Under the pieces are notes generated by a model. The model was given only the letters and a program-made list of their open reading frames with translations. It ran no database searches and was not told the origin of the DNA. From Actinomycetota bacterium (GTDB lineage: Bacteria > Actinomycetota > Thermoleophilia > Gaiellales > Gaiellaceae), in the NCBI GenBank assembly GCA_005888315.1, contig VAWH01000027.1:1-42309 (forward strand): a DNA stretch of 42,309 nt. Reading direction: 5' to 3'. How positions within the stretch are numbered: position 1 is the first letter of the stretch; each line of letters begins with the position of its first letter. Below, piece by piece: positions 1 to 8,504 of the stretch. The position numbers and the translations under genes are program-made.

Positions 1-1551
1 GTCGCGGATGAGGAGGTGGCGGAAGCGGAAGCCGTCCTCGCCCACGAACAGCGGTTGGGCCGGGCGGATCAGCCCCTTTCGGACGAGCGAGGCCAGCCGG
101 GGCGTTATCTGGCTCTCCTCGAGCGCGAGTGCCTGCACTCCACCGCGGTGGAAGACCTCGCCCTCGACCGCCCCTCGCTCGAGGACCCTCCGCTCGGCCG
201 GATCGAGCCGGTCCAAACGCGCTGCGAGCAGCGCCTGCAGCGTGGGCGGGACGCCCACCTCGCTCCCCGCCTCGCCGGCCATCGCCGTCATCTCCTCGAG
301 GAAGAGCGGGTTACCGCCGGCGGCCCGAACGATCTTCGCGCGAAGCTCACCTGAGATGCGCTCGGGGATCAGTTCCTCGACCTCCTCCGCGCCGAGGGGC
401 TCGAGCTGAAGCGTCACCGGCCAACTGGCGCGGCGCTCCACGAGCTGCGGCCGCGCCATGGCGAGCAACAGGATCGGCGCCCCGGAAGACAGGAGCGCGA
501 CGTGCTCGAGCAGGTCGAGGAACGTCTCCTCCCCCCACTGAATGTCGTCGAAGACCGCGATCAGCGGGGCGTGCTCTTCGAGGAGCTTGCGGAACGCCCA
601 GGCGATCTCCTCGGGGGACGTCACCACGTCCGTCCCGCCGAGCAGCGAACCGATCGCCGCAGCGGCCGCCTCGTCCGAGGGCGACGCACCGAGCTGCTTG
701 AGGATTTCGACGACGGGCCAGTAGGTGATCCCCTCGCCGTAGGGGAGGCAGCGGCCCTGGACGAGCCGGGCCTCGAGGGGGGCGAGCGCCTCCGCGACGA
801 GGCGCGATTTGCCGACGCCCGCCTCGCCGACGATCGTCACAAGTTCGCAGCGCCGCTCCGCCAGCGCTCGCTCCCACGCCTCTTTGATCGCGGCGAGCTC
901 CCGCTCGCGCCCCACGAAGCGCGCCTCGGAGCGGCGCTCTGGCGCCTCGCGTATGCCAAGTAGTCGGAAGGCTGGCACCGGCTCCGCTTTGCCCTTCAGC
1001 GCAAGCGGCTCGACCGGCTCGACGTCGACGGTGACGGCAACAAGCGCGCGGGTTTCTTTCCCGACAAGGGCCTCCCCCGGCTGCGCCGCCTGCTGCAGGC
1101 GGGCGGCGACGTTAACGGGATCGCCGGTCGCGAGGCGCTCCTCGGTGCCAGTGACGACCTCGCCCGTAGCGATGCCGATCCGGCCCGCAATCCCAAGCTC
1201 GGGAAAGGCCTCGCGCATCTCGACCGCGGCACGGCAGGCGCGGAGGGCGTCGTCCTCGTGCACGACCGGGATGCCAAAGACGGCCATGACCGCGTCGCCG
1301 ATGAACTTCTCGACCGTTCCGCCGTGCCGACCCACGATCGCCTTCATCCGTTCGAAGTAGCGAGCCAACAACGCCCGCAACGCCTCCGGATCGGTCGACT
1401 CGCCGAGCGCCGTCGACCCCACCACATCACAGAAAAGCACGGTCACGACCTTGCGCTGCTCCGAGGTGTATGCGGCCGCCGCTGCCCCGCACTCGGGGCA
1501 AAACTTGAAGACCTCAGCAGCGTGGTAGCCGCAAACAGCACATGTCTGCAC
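1..1551 (-). CDS. Adenylate/guanylate cyclase with AAA ATPase domain (3' part outside window)
   Basis: Starts at GTG 1551; the only upstream in-frame codons before a TAG stop (1561-1563) are not starts. 517 codons are present and the frame is open to position 1. A four-cysteine zinc-ribbon-like N-terminus (C4, C7, C18, C21) is followed by a class III nucleotide cyclase domain (~34-200). All expected catalytic residues are visible: metal Asp42 and Asp86, Lys82 and Asp144 (adenine-selecting type), Asn147 and Arg151. Next comes an AAA/NB-ARC-like domain with Walker A GEAGVGKS (~242-249) and the motif QGRCLPYGEGITYW. The last residues before the edge are GFRFRHLLIRD, a segment also present in the second cyclase of this window (23180-26500), so a TPR-rich C-terminus probably lies outside. 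Likely a cytoplasmic cAMP-producing signalling ATPase; the input signal is unknown. The family is confident, the cAMP product is inferred from the residues. Confidence 0.9.
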   Translation of the reverse strand, partial: MQTCAVCGYHAAEVFKFCPECGAAAAAYTSEQRKVVTVLFCDVVGSTALGESTDPEALRALLARYFERMKAIVGRHGGTVEKFIGDAVMAVFGIPVVHEDDALRACRAAVEMREAFPELGIAGRIGIATGEVVTGTEERLATGDPVNVAARLQQAAQPGEALVGKETRALVAVTVDVEPVEPLALKGKAEPVPAFRLLGIREAPERRSEARFVGRERELAAIKEAWERALAERRCELVTIVGEAGVGKSRLVAEALAPLEARLVQGRCLPYGEGITYWPVVEILKQLGASPSDEAAAAAIGSLLGGTDVVTSPEEIAWAFRKLLEEHAPLIAVFDDIQWGEETFLDLLEHVALLSSGAPILLLAMARPQLVERRASWPVTLQLEPLGAEEVEELIPERISGELRAKIVRAAGGNPLFLEEMTAMAGEAGSEVGVPPTLQALLAARLDRLDPAERRVLERGAVEGEVFHRGGVQALALEESQITPRLASLVRKGLIRPAQPLFVGEDGFRFRHLLIRD

Positions 1552-1557
1552 GAGACG

Positions 1558-1563
1558 AGTCTA
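1558..1563 (-). promoter_or_regulatory. -10 element TAGACT, leaderless start of cyclase gene
   Basis: TAGACT on the minus strand lies exactly 6 nt before GTG 1551, so transcription would begin at or next to the start codon. A TTGTGT hexamer 17 nt further upstream (1581-1586) is a plausible -35. There is no Shine-Dalgarno sequence. The TAG is also the in-frame stop that bounds the ORF. Confidence 0.6.
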
Positions 1564-1638
1564 GGAACGCGTACGCGCTAACACAACTGGCTAGAGGCCA
1601 ACTCTAGGCCGATGTGGCCGCGCCGATAAAGCCCGGGG

Positions 1639-1845
1639 CTAGCGTTCGATCGCGAAGGCGATGTTCACGGTCGTCCGGTACGTGGTGATCCGCTCGCCCT
1701 CGACGACGGCGCTCATCGAGACCACGTCGGCGCCGGAGATGCCGCGCACCGTCTTGGCGGCCTCCTGCACCGCGGCGTCGGCGGCCTTCGCGAAGCTCTC
1801 CGGCGAAGAGCCGATGATCGTGATCACCTTGGCGATGTCAGCCAT
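1639..1845 (-). CDS. Dodecin family flavin-binding protein
   Basis: 68 residues, the normal dodecin length. The sequence matches the family pattern: a KVITIIGSSPESFAKAADAA start, the helix ending in AAKTVRGISG, then two beta strands carrying VVEGERITTYRTTVNIAF. Dodecins form hollow dodecamers that bind flavins or CoA as a storage or buffering device in the cytoplasm. The ATG at 1845 is preceded by GGGAGGA, a good ribosome binding site, so this gene, unlike many neighbours, has a leader. It lies 83 nt downstream of the YihY-like gene on the same strand. The aromatic flavin-stacking residue typical of bacterial dodecins is not obvious, so the ligand is uncertain. Confidence 0.85.
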   Translation of the reverse strand: MADIAKVITIIGSSPESFAKAADAAVQEAAKTVRGISGADVVSMSAVVEGERITTYRTTVNIAFAIER

Positions 1846-1928
1846 CTGGTCCTCCCAACGGTCGTGATTGCTCCAGGGTCCCTAACCGGGGGCGGCTCAG
1901 GGCAAACGAACGGCGCCCTTCGCCATCA

Positions 1929-2789
1929 CTAGTGCCGGATCCCGAAGAGGACGTGGAGGATGCCGCGTTCCTCGGCGTTCGCGTCTTCACGCAGCAGCTC
2001 GTCCAGCTGGACGCCGACGAGGAAGACGATCGACGATGCGTAGGCGTAGGCCATCAGCACCAGGAACACGGTCAGCTGCCCGATCGCACTCTTGAAGTTG
2101 GCGATCGAGCTGACGTACCAGCGGAAGACGATCGAGGTCACGATCCAGGTGGCGACCACGAGGACGGCGCCCGTGCTCGCCCACTTCTTTGGGCGCGGCT
2201 CGACCGGGCCGTAGCGTACGAGGAGGCCGGTCACGAGCACGAGCGCGACGACCCCGCCGAGCCAGCGTGCGGCAACGGCCGGGATCGCCCAGGCGCCGCC
2301 CGGTTTCGGTACGGCTGCGACGAGCAGCGCCGCGCCGACGATCCCGGCCACCACGCAGGCGGCCAGCCCGATCGACAACACCCAGCGCAGCCAGAACGGC
2401 CGGTCGTCTTCGCTGCCGTAGATCCGGTTGATCGCGCCGATGATCGCGCGGACGCCGCCGGACACGTACCAGATCGTCAGCAGGGCGGCGAAGGCGATCA
2501 ACGGCCCGCTGTTGCGCGCAAAGATCTTCTCGACGGCGAAGTCGAGCGCGTGGAAGACAGGCGGGTCGACCCGCGACTTGATCGGCGGCGCGAGGTGGCC
2601 GCTCCAGAGATCGCGGCGTCCGACCGCACCGATCAGGGCGATGCCGAGCAGGCTCAGCGGGACGAGCGACTTCAGGACCTGAAAGGCGATCGCGCTGGCA
2701 TGGGTGAGCAGATCGTGCTCGTCGAACGCGTCGACCCAGATCTGCACCGTGTCGCGCCCGCGGCGCTGCACCTCGCTGATCGTCGCCAT
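1929..2789 (-). CDS. YihY/BrkB family inner membrane protein
   Basis: 286 residues from ATG 2789. The open frame runs further upstream but there reads as non-coding sequence and would overlap ffh. The protein has the YihY (formerly 'ribonuclease BN') layout: a cytoplasmic N-terminus with HASAIAFQVLKSLVPLSLL, then six hydrophobic segments (around residues 30-50, 95-115, 135-160, 175-195, 205-230 and 235-265) and a short charged C-terminus. The family is an uncharacterised integral membrane protein; a transport role is only suspected. It is divergent from ffh, with 217 nt between the two starts that contain a palindromic repeat. The start is not certain: no strong ribosome binding site is seen. 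Confidence 0.8.
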   Translation of the reverse strand: MATISEVQRRGRDTVQIWVDAFDEHDLLTHASAIAFQVLKSLVPLSLLGIALIGAVGRRDLWSGHLAPPIKSRVDPPVFHALDFAVEKIFARNSGPLIAFAALLTIWYVSGGVRAIIGAINRIYGSEDDRPFWLRWVLSIGLAACVVAGIVGAALLVAAVPKPGGAWAIPAVAARWLGGVVALVLVTGLLVRYGPVEPRPKKWASTGAVLVVATWIVTSIVFRWYVSSIANFKSAIGQLTVFLVLMAYAYASSIVFLVGVQLDELLREDANAEERGILHVLFGIRH

Positions 2790-2851
2790 CTCGCGGGCTA
2801 TTACCCGCTCTCGGGCCTGAAAACTGCGCCAGTGCCCCTTCCAGTAATGCC

Positions 2852-2972
2852 GCCGAGCTTCTGGGTCGCGAGCACCAAGCCAGAGACCGCACTCGCTCGC
2901 AGCCAAGGCTGGCGGCCTTGGCAAGAGCGAGGGTGGACTCTGGCGTCGCGTGATCGCGGGCCAGAAGCCGGC
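2852..2972. repeat. Long imperfect palindrome, copy 1 (upstream of ffh)
   Basis: Nested complementary arms: GCTTCTGG with CCAGAAGC outside, CCAGAG with CTCTGG, CTCGCTC with GAGCGAG, and a perfect 8-bp GCCAAGGC/GCCTTGGC stem closing on a 5-nt loop (2910-2914). A second copy lies at 20892-21015 in the same orientation relative to its downstream gene. No ORF is supported here. It could be a non-autonomous mobile palindrome, a structured RNA or a regulatory hairpin; the sequence does not decide. Confidence 0.75.
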
Positions 2973-2994
2973 ATGTATTGCTGGGAGGGGCACG

Positions 2995-3000
2995 TACACT
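2995..3000 (+). promoter_or_regulatory. -10 element TACACT, leaderless start of ffh
   Basis: TACACT is followed by exactly 6 nt and then GTG 3007. There is no Shine-Dalgarno at usable spacing, so a leaderless transcript is likely. No clear -35 is visible at 16-18 nt. Confidence 0.6.
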
Positions 3001-3006
3001 GGCCGC

Positions 3007-4395
<1,389 letters not shown>

Positions 4396-4638
4396 ATGGC
4401 AGTCAAGCTGAGGCTGACGCGAGTCGGCTCGAAGAAGAATCCGATCTACCGCGTCGTCGCGGCCGATACGCGCTCGCCGCGCGACGGCAAGTTCATCGAG
4501 ATCGTCGGCCGCTACAACCCACAGACCGACCCGTCGACGATCGAGTTCGACGAGGACAAGGTCAAGGCCTGGCTCTCGAAGGGCGCACAGCCGTCCGACA
4601 CGGTCAAGCGCCTGCTCAAGGCGAAGAACATTGGCTGA
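4396..4638 (+). CDS. rpsP: 30S ribosomal protein bS16
   Basis: 80 residues. [20 protein letters not shown] and the segment ending in GRYNP are diagnostic of bS16, which helps assemble the 30S body. The ATG directly follows the ffh stop, and AGGAG in the last ffh codons serves as ribosome binding site, so translation is probably coupled. The next gene, khpA, begins inside its last codons. Confidence 0.98.
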   Translation: MAVKLRLTRVGSKKNPIYRVVAADTRSPRDGKFIEIVGRYNPQTDPSTIEFDEDKVKAWLSKGAQPSDTVKRLLKAKNIG

Positions 4639-4861
4639 ACTGCTCGCCGAGCTGGCGCGGCGGCTCGTCGACGATCCCGACGCGGTGCACGTCGAGGAGA
4701 TCGAGCGCGAAGGCGCGCACGTGCTGCAGTTGCACGTGGCGAAGGACGACGTCGGCAAGGTGATCGGACGGCAGGGCCGCATCGCACGCGCCCTGCGCAC
4801 GATCGTCCGCGCGAGCGCTTCGCGCTCGAGCTACCGCGTCCTTGTCGAGATCGTCGACTGA
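4631..4861 (+). CDS. khpA: KH-domain RNA-binding protein KhpA
   Basis: 76 residues from TTG 4631, overlapping the rpsP stop by 8 nt. It is a single KH domain: the GxxG loop is seen in [13 protein letters not shown] (~residues 41-53), and the flanking strands fit the KhpA/YlqC family. KhpA forms dimers, or pairs with KhpB/Jag, and binds RNA. Its place between rpsP and rimM is the conserved position in Gram-positive bacteria. The overlapping start implies translational coupling to rpsP. Confidence 0.92.
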   Translation: MAELLAELARRLVDDPDAVHVEEIEREGAHVLQLHVAKDDVGKVIGRQGRIARALRTIVRASASRSSYRVLVEIVD

Positions 4862-5327
4862 CTTCGTCACGGTCGGCCGGGTCGGCCGGCCGCACGGGCT
4901 CGACGGCTCATTCTTCGTCGAGCAACCGAGCGACGACCCTGAACGGTTCGCCAGAGGCGCCGTCCTCTACGTCGAGGGCGCGCCGGTGAAGGTCACGTCG
5001 TCAAAGCGAGGCTCGGGCGGTCGTCCCGTGATCCGGCTCGAACGCGAGGTCGCACGCGGTACCGAGCTCACGGTTCGCAAGGACGAGCTGCCGGCGACGG
5101 GCGAGGGCGAGTATTACGCCTTCCAGCTCGTCGGGCTCGAGGTCGAAGAGGAGAGCGGCCGCGCGCTCGGGCGGGTCGTGCAGGTCGCACCCGGCGTTGT
5201 GAACGACGTGCTCGAGCTCGACTCGGGGGTGGCCGTGCCGCTCGTCGAGGCCTGCGTTCGCGAAATCGACCTCGGCGGCGGGCGGATCGTCGTCGCCCAA
5301 GGGTTCGCACCCGAAGACGAGAGCTGA
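4842..5327 (+). CDS. rimM: Ribosome maturation factor RimM
   Basis: 161 residues. An N-terminal beta-barrel opening with FVTVGRVGRPHGLDGSFFV is followed by a PRC-barrel half (YYAFQLVGLEVEEESGRALG, then VPLVEACVREIDLGGGRIVV). RimM binds S19 and assists 30S head maturation. The only usable start before the conserved VGRVGRPHG segment is TTG 4842, giving a 20-nt overlap with khpA. It sits in the usual rpsP-rimM-trmD order. Confidence 0.93.
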   Translation: MSRSSTDFVTVGRVGRPHGLDGSFFVEQPSDDPERFARGAVLYVEGAPVKVTSSKRGSGGRPVIRLEREVARGTELTVRKDELPATGEGEYYAFQLVGLEVEEESGRALGRVVQVAPGVVNDVLELDSGVAVPLVEACVREIDLGGGRIVVAQGFAPEDES

Positions 5328-5390
5328 TTCACGGCGTGGAGTATCCCCATGGACGGGTCCCCGCCCAGCTACGCTGAGCGGAGGCTTCCT

Positions 5391-6050
5391 TTGCAGCTCG
5401 ACGTCTTCACCCTGATCCCGCACGCCTTCGCGTGGCTGACGGAGCAGCGGCCCGTTGCGGCCGTGCTCGGCGACGAGCTGGACCTGCGCCTGTTCAGCTA
5501 CCGCGACTCGACGCCGCTCGCACACGCGCAGGTCGACGACGAGCCGTACGGAGGCGGCGCCGGGATGGTGCTTCGCGTCGACGTCGTCGCGTCCGCGCTC
5601 GAGGCAGCCTACGGCGGTATGCCCGACCACCGGGTCGTCGCGCTGACACCACAGGGCCGCCAGCTGACCCAGGCCGTGGTCGAGGAGCTCGCCGGCGAGG
5701 AGCGGCTGACCCTACTCTCGGCCCGCTTCGAGGGCTTCGACGAGCGTGTGCTTGCGCACCTGGCTTCCGACTCGATCTCGATCGGGCCCTATGTCCTCTC
5801 CGGCGGCGAGCTGCCCGCGATGGTGCTGGTGGACGCGATCGCGCGCCGGCTCCCGGGCGCCCTCGGCTCGGAGGAGTTGGGGCTCGTCGAGAGCTTCTCG
5901 GCCGAACTGGGCGGCGGCCTCGAGTACCCGCACTACACGCGCCCCGCCGATTTCCGCGGCTGGCGCGTGCCCGACGTCCTCCTCTCGGGCGATCACGCGA
6001 GGATCGACGAGTGGCGGCGCAAGCAGAGCCGTCTGCGAACGGCGCGTTGA
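5391..6050 (+). CDS. trmD: tRNA (guanine-N1-)-methyltransferase TrmD
   Basis: 219 residues from TTG 5391. An ATG at 5349 would add 14 residues with no family counterpart; TTG 5391 gives LQLDVFTLIPHAF, matching the normal N-terminus, and has GGAGG about 6 nt upstream. Diagnostic motifs are EPYGGGAGMVLR, the knotted SAM-binding segment SIGPYVLSGGELPAMVLVDA and YPHYTRP near the C-terminus. It methylates G37 of tRNAs reading CNN-type codons and prevents +1 frameshifting. A possible separate -10 box TACGCT (5370-5375) lies in the 63-nt gap after rimM. Confidence 0.95.
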   Translation: MQLDVFTLIPHAFAWLTEQRPVAAVLGDELDLRLFSYRDSTPLAHAQVDDEPYGGGAGMVLRVDVVASALEAAYGGMPDHRVVALTPQGRQLTQAVVEELAGEERLTLLSARFEGFDERVLAHLASDSISIGPYVLSGGELPAMVLVDAIARRLPGALGSEELGLVESFSAELGGGLEYPHYTRPADFRGWRVPDVLLSGDHARIDEWRRKQSRLRTAR

Positions 6051-6064
6051 GGCACGATACGGAG

Positions 6065-7054
6065 ATGGACCAGCCGAACGGCCCAGGCGCGGTGCGCAAT
6101 CCGTACGAGGTGCTCGGAGTGAGCCCGGACGCGTCGACCGAGGAGATTCGAGACGCGTACTGGCGTCTCGTTCGTTTTCACCGGCTGGAAGGCGAGACCG
6201 CGTGGATGCCGACGCACCTCGACGAGATCCAGGACGCCTACGAGGTCCTGTCGGACCCCTCGCGGCGCGCGGAGCTCGACGCCGCGAACGGGGGTTTTGC
6301 GGGCGCCGCTCCGGGGGCCCCGCCGTCGCAATATCCTCCCGCGGTACCGCCGTTCCCTCCCGCGGAGCCGGCCCCTCAGCACCGCTCGCGCAACCCGGTC
6401 GACCGGCTGACGCAGCGGCTTCCGCGCCCCTGGCGGGTCGCGATCGACTGGATCGTGACGATCGCCGGCGCGGTCGCCATCGTCTTCGCGATCAAGGCCT
6501 GGGTCGTCAACCCGTACCGGATTCCTTCCTCGTCGATGGAACCCACTCTTCACTGCGCCGGGGGCCAGGGTTGCGACGCGCGGCTGTCCGACCGCGTGCT
6601 CGCGAACCGGTTCATCTACCGATTCCGGAGCCCGCACCGCGGCGAGATCGTCGTCTTCAAGACGCCGCCCCAGGCACGGGCGCGCTGCGGCGCCGGCGGC
6701 ACGTTCGTCAAGCGCCTGATCGGCCTGCCCGGAAACACGTGGTCGGAACGGAACGGCTACGTCTACATCGACGGAAAGAAGCTGAACGAGCCGTACATCA
6801 AGCCCGACCGCCGGGACAACGAGACGCATGAGGCGCAGCACATTCCCAAAGGGCAGTACTTCATGATGGGGGACAACCGAGCGGAATCGTGCGACTCCCG
6901 CGTGTGGGGGACGGTGCCGAGGAAGAACCTGATCGGCGAGGTGTTTGCCACCTACTGGCCACCGAACCGGATCTCGATCTACTCGACTTACGTGACGCTG
7001 GGGCTTGGGCTGGTCGGCCTGTTGCGGCTCCCCCGCCGCCTCAGGCGGCGTTGA
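6065..7054 (+). CDS. lepB: Signal peptidase I with degenerate N-terminal J-like domain
   Basis: 329 residues, longer than typical because of an added N-terminus. Residues ~12-75 resemble a J domain (NPYEVLGVSPDASTEEIRDAYWRL and YEVLSDPSRRAELD), but the HPD tripeptide is absent: the position reads HRLEG. A proline-rich linker (~80-105) leads to one membrane segment (~125-147) and the S26 peptidase. The catalytic Ser157 is in SSSMEPTL, the Lys216 in FVKRLIGLPG, and box E is GDNRAESCDSR (269-279). A second hydrophobic stretch (~307-320) ends in an arginine-rich tail. It cleaves signal peptides outside the membrane, so the J-like part would be cytoplasmic. ATG 6065 follows GGAG very closely. The peptidase call is certain, the J-like assignment is by visible pattern. 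Confidence 0.93.
   Translation: MDQPNGPGAVRNPYEVLGVSPDASTEEIRDAYWRLVRFHRLEGETAWMPTHLDEIQDAYEVLSDPSRRAELDAANGGFAGAAPGAPPSQYPPAVPPFPPAEPAPQHRSRNPVDRLTQRLPRPWRVAIDWIVTIAGAVAIVFAIKAWVVNPYRIPSSSMEPTLHCAGGQGCDARLSDRVLANRFIYRFRSPHRGEIVVFKTPPQARARCGAGGTFVKRLIGLPGNTWSERNGYVYIDGKKLNEPYIKPDRRDNETHEAQHIPKGQYFMMGDNRAESCDSRVWGTVPRKNLIGEVFATYWPPNRISIYSTYVTLGLGLVGLLRLPRRLRRR
7034..7050 (+). terminator. Hairpin at the lepB stop codon
   Basis: CGCCGCC-TCA-GGCGGCG, a 7-bp stem directly before the lepB TGA and followed by TT. It lies within the last codons (the arginine-rich tail), so it may be only codon bias, or part of the terminator region that continues to 7138. Confidence 0.35.
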
Positions 7055-7086
7055 TCGTTCGCACGCATTTGGGCCCCGGCCCGTAA

Positions 7087-7104
7087 GGCGTCGCTTGCGA
7101 TGCC
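7087..7104. repeat. Short hairpin repeat, copy 1
   Basis: GGCGTCGC-TT-GCGATGCC, an 8-bp stem with one G-T pair. The same sequence with a longer stem recurs at 8464-8485 in the gap before yraN. Both copies are followed by GC(C/T)CTG-like bases. Function unknown; either a terminator or a small dispersed repeat. Confidence 0.55.
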
Positions 7105-7111
7105 GTCTGGA

Positions 7112-7138
7112 GGCCGTGCGGGCTTCGCCCGTGCGGCC
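7112..7138 (+). terminator. Probable terminator between lepB and rplS
   Basis: GGCCGTGCGGGC-TTC-GCCCGTGCGGCC forms a 12-bp stem with two central G-U pairs and a 3-nt loop. No T-run follows, which is common for terminators in GC-rich actinobacteria. It lies between the lepB end and the likely rplS promoter. Confidence 0.55.
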
Positions 7139-7174
7139 GTCTTAACCGGTGCCGCCAGCGGAACTGTCGTCGGC

Positions 7175-7180
7175 TAGCAT
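7175..7180 (+). promoter_or_regulatory. -10 element TAGCAT for rplS, with short hairpin leader
   Basis: TAGCAT would start transcription near 7187, giving a leader of about 21 nt. The leader begins with a small hairpin, GGCCC-GGCG-GGGCC (7188-7201), which ends 6 nt before the rplS ATG. There is no Shine-Dalgarno, so the hairpin occupies the place where the ribosome would load. Confidence 0.45.
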
Positions 7181-7207
7181 GCGCCTTGGCCCGGCGGGGC
7201 CGTTCTT

Positions 7208-7759
7208 ATGCATCGGATCATCCAAGACCTTGAGCAGCGGCAGCTGCGCAGCGATCGCCCCAGGTTCAAGCCGGGCGATACCGTGCGCGTCCACTTCCAG
7301 GTGATCGAGGGCCAGCGCCGCCGCGTTCAGGTGTTCGAAGGGATCGTGATCAAGCGCCAAGGCGCCGGCGCCCGGGAGACCTTCACGGTCCGCAAGCAGT
7401 CGTTCGGCGTCGGCGTCGAGCGGACGTTCCCGCTCCATTCGCCGAAGATCGAGAAGATCGAGGTCGCGGCGATCGGTGACGTCAGCCGCGCCAAGCTGTA
7501 CTACTTGCGCGGCAAAGTGGGGAAGAAGGCGCGCGTCCGCGAGGTCCAGCGGAGGGGGCCGCTATCCTCGGCCGATGCTCTCGCCGCAGGCGCCGGAGAC
7601 GGAACTCAACCGGAACCAGACGCCGGAGCCGTCGCCGAGCCGGAGCAGCAGCCGGAACCAGAGGCCGTCGCCGCCGACGAGCCCACATCAGCAGAGTCCG
7701 CAGCAGCAGAGCCCGACGCCGAAGCCGAAGAGGCCGGGGCGGAAGCTCCTAGCGTTTGA
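7208..7759 (+). CDS. rplS: 50S ribosomal protein bL19 with acidic C-terminal extension
   Basis: 183 residues against a usual ~115. Residues 1-113 are a complete bL19 ([20 protein letters not shown], the VFEGIVI core, [28 protein letters not shown]), which sits at the 30S-50S interface. The remaining ~70 residues form a low-complexity tail rich in Pro, Glu and Ala. That tail is encoded in DNA that is also the start of rnhB in another frame (overlap 7575-7759). Tails of this kind occur on actinobacterial ribosomal proteins, but the dual coding is unusual. The L19 call is certain; that the whole tail is made follows only from the open frame. Confidence 0.95.
   Translation: MHRIIQDLEQRQLRSDRPRFKPGDTVRVHFQVIEGQRRRVQVFEGIVIKRQGAGARETFTVRKQSFGVGVERTFPLHSPKIEKIEVAAIGDVSRAKLYYLRGKVGKKARVREVQRRGPLSSADALAAGAGDGTQPEPDAGAVAEPEQQPEPEAVAADEPTSAESAAAEPDAEAEEAGAEAPSV
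7563..7568 (+). promoter_or_regulatory. -10 element TATCCT inside rplS, leaderless start of rnhB
   Basis: TATCCT is followed by exactly 6 nt and ATG 7575, the only possible rnhB start. The spacing matches the other leaderless candidates in this window, which supports an internal promoter within rplS. Confidence 0.5.
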
Positions 7760-8378
7760 CCGCCGCCTAGGCGCGCGGTTCGTCGCCGGCACCGACGAGG
7801 CGGGGCGCGGCTCGCTGGCCGGGCCGCTCGTGGTCGCGGGGGTGCTGCTCGACTACCAGAGCCTGCGCGACCATCGCGTCCGGCCGCTGGCGCTCCTGAA
7901 CGACTCCAAGCAGCTGACGCCGGTCGGCCGAGAGCGCCTGTTCCGCGCGGTGTTGGGCTGCTGCGCCAAGGTGTCGGTGCGCGCAGTGTCGGCACGCGAG
8001 ATCGACGCGACCGGGCTCCATCGTTCGAACCTGGCCGCGATGCGGGCGATCCTTTGGGAGCTCGCGCCGCCGGCGGAGATCTGTCTCGTCGACGGGTTTC
8101 GCCTCGGCCCGACCGCGCCTGAGCACAAGGCCGTCGTCGACGGCGACGAGAAGAGCGCGGCAATCGCCGCCGCGTCCGTCGTCGCCAAGGTCGTCCGCGA
8201 CCGGACGATGCGACGGTTGGCCGCTCTCTATCCGCACTACGGGTTCTCTTCGCACGTCGGCTACATCACACCCGGCCATTCGGCCGTCGTCCGCGAGCGC
8301 GGGCCGTCGGAGATCCATCGCCGCTCCTTCGAGGCGCGCTGCTATGCGGAGCAGCTCTCGGAGCCAGAGCCGGACTAG
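7575..8378 (+). CDS. rnhB: Ribonuclease HII
   Basis: 267 residues from ATG 7575. The catalytic core begins at ~60 with [11 protein letters not shown] (the Asp-Glu pair) and continues through [16 protein letters not shown] and [21 protein letters not shown], then [17 protein letters not shown]. It removes RNA from RNA-DNA hybrids and single ribonucleotides in DNA. The first ~58 residues are Pro/Gln/Ser-rich and not family sequence. In this frame no ATG, GTG or TTG occurs between 7575 and the core, so the protein must start here or earlier and overlap rplS by 185 nt out of frame. The rplS-rnhB-yraN order is conserved in many bacteria. Confidence 0.93.
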   Translation: MLSPQAPETELNRNQTPEPSPSRSSSRNQRPSPPTSPHQQSPQQQSPTPKPKRPGRKLLAFDRRLGARFVAGTDEAGRGSLAGPLVVAGVLLDYQSLRDHRVRPLALLNDSKQLTPVGRERLFRAVLGCCAKVSVRAVSAREIDATGLHRSNLAAMRAILWELAPPAEICLVDGFRLGPTAPEHKAVVDGDEKSAAIAAASVVAKVVRDRTMRRLAALYPHYGFSSHVGYITPGHSAVVRERGPSEIHRRSFEARCYAEQLSEPEPD

Positions 8379-8395
8379 TACCTCCGCGCGAGGAC

Positions 8396-8442
8396 GCGGC
8401 GCGGCCGATAAACCCGGCTTGCGCGGCGCTCGCGGTTCGACC
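8396..8442. repeat. 47-bp direct repeat, copy A
   Basis: This segment, containing GCCGATAAACCCGGCTTGCG, recurs at 8509-8555 with one difference (C to A). Similarity resumes after a 5-nt insertion in the second copy. Copy A lies in the non-coding gap after rnhB; copy B is inside the yraN reading frame. Confidence 0.85.
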
Positions 8443-8463
8443 GCGCGGTCGCGAGGACGCGCC

Positions 8464-8485
8464 GCGGCATCGCTTGCGATGCCGC
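8464..8485. repeat. Short hairpin repeat, copy 2
   Basis: GCGGCATCGC-TT-GCGATGCCGC is a perfect 10-bp stem with a two-base centre, lying between the two direct repeat copies. It is related to the hairpin at 7087-7104. It may terminate the rplS-rnhB transcript. Confidence 0.6.
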
Positions 8486-8504
8486 CTGAGAAGGTCGCGC
8501 CGAC

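Noticed and set aside
1591-1607. CTAGAG-GCCAA-CTCTAG hairpin as dodecin terminator
   Set aside because: A 6-bp AT-containing stem without a T-run is too weak to call.
1616-1655. Third copy of the 8396/8509 repeat (GCGCCGATAAAGCCCGG resembles it)
   Set aside because: Only a short stretch matches and the rest diverges, so chance or a shared terminator-like sequence is as likely.
5349-5390. ATG 5349 as the trmD start
   Set aside because: It adds residues with no counterpart in TrmD; TTG 5391 has a ribosome binding site and gives the normal N-terminus.
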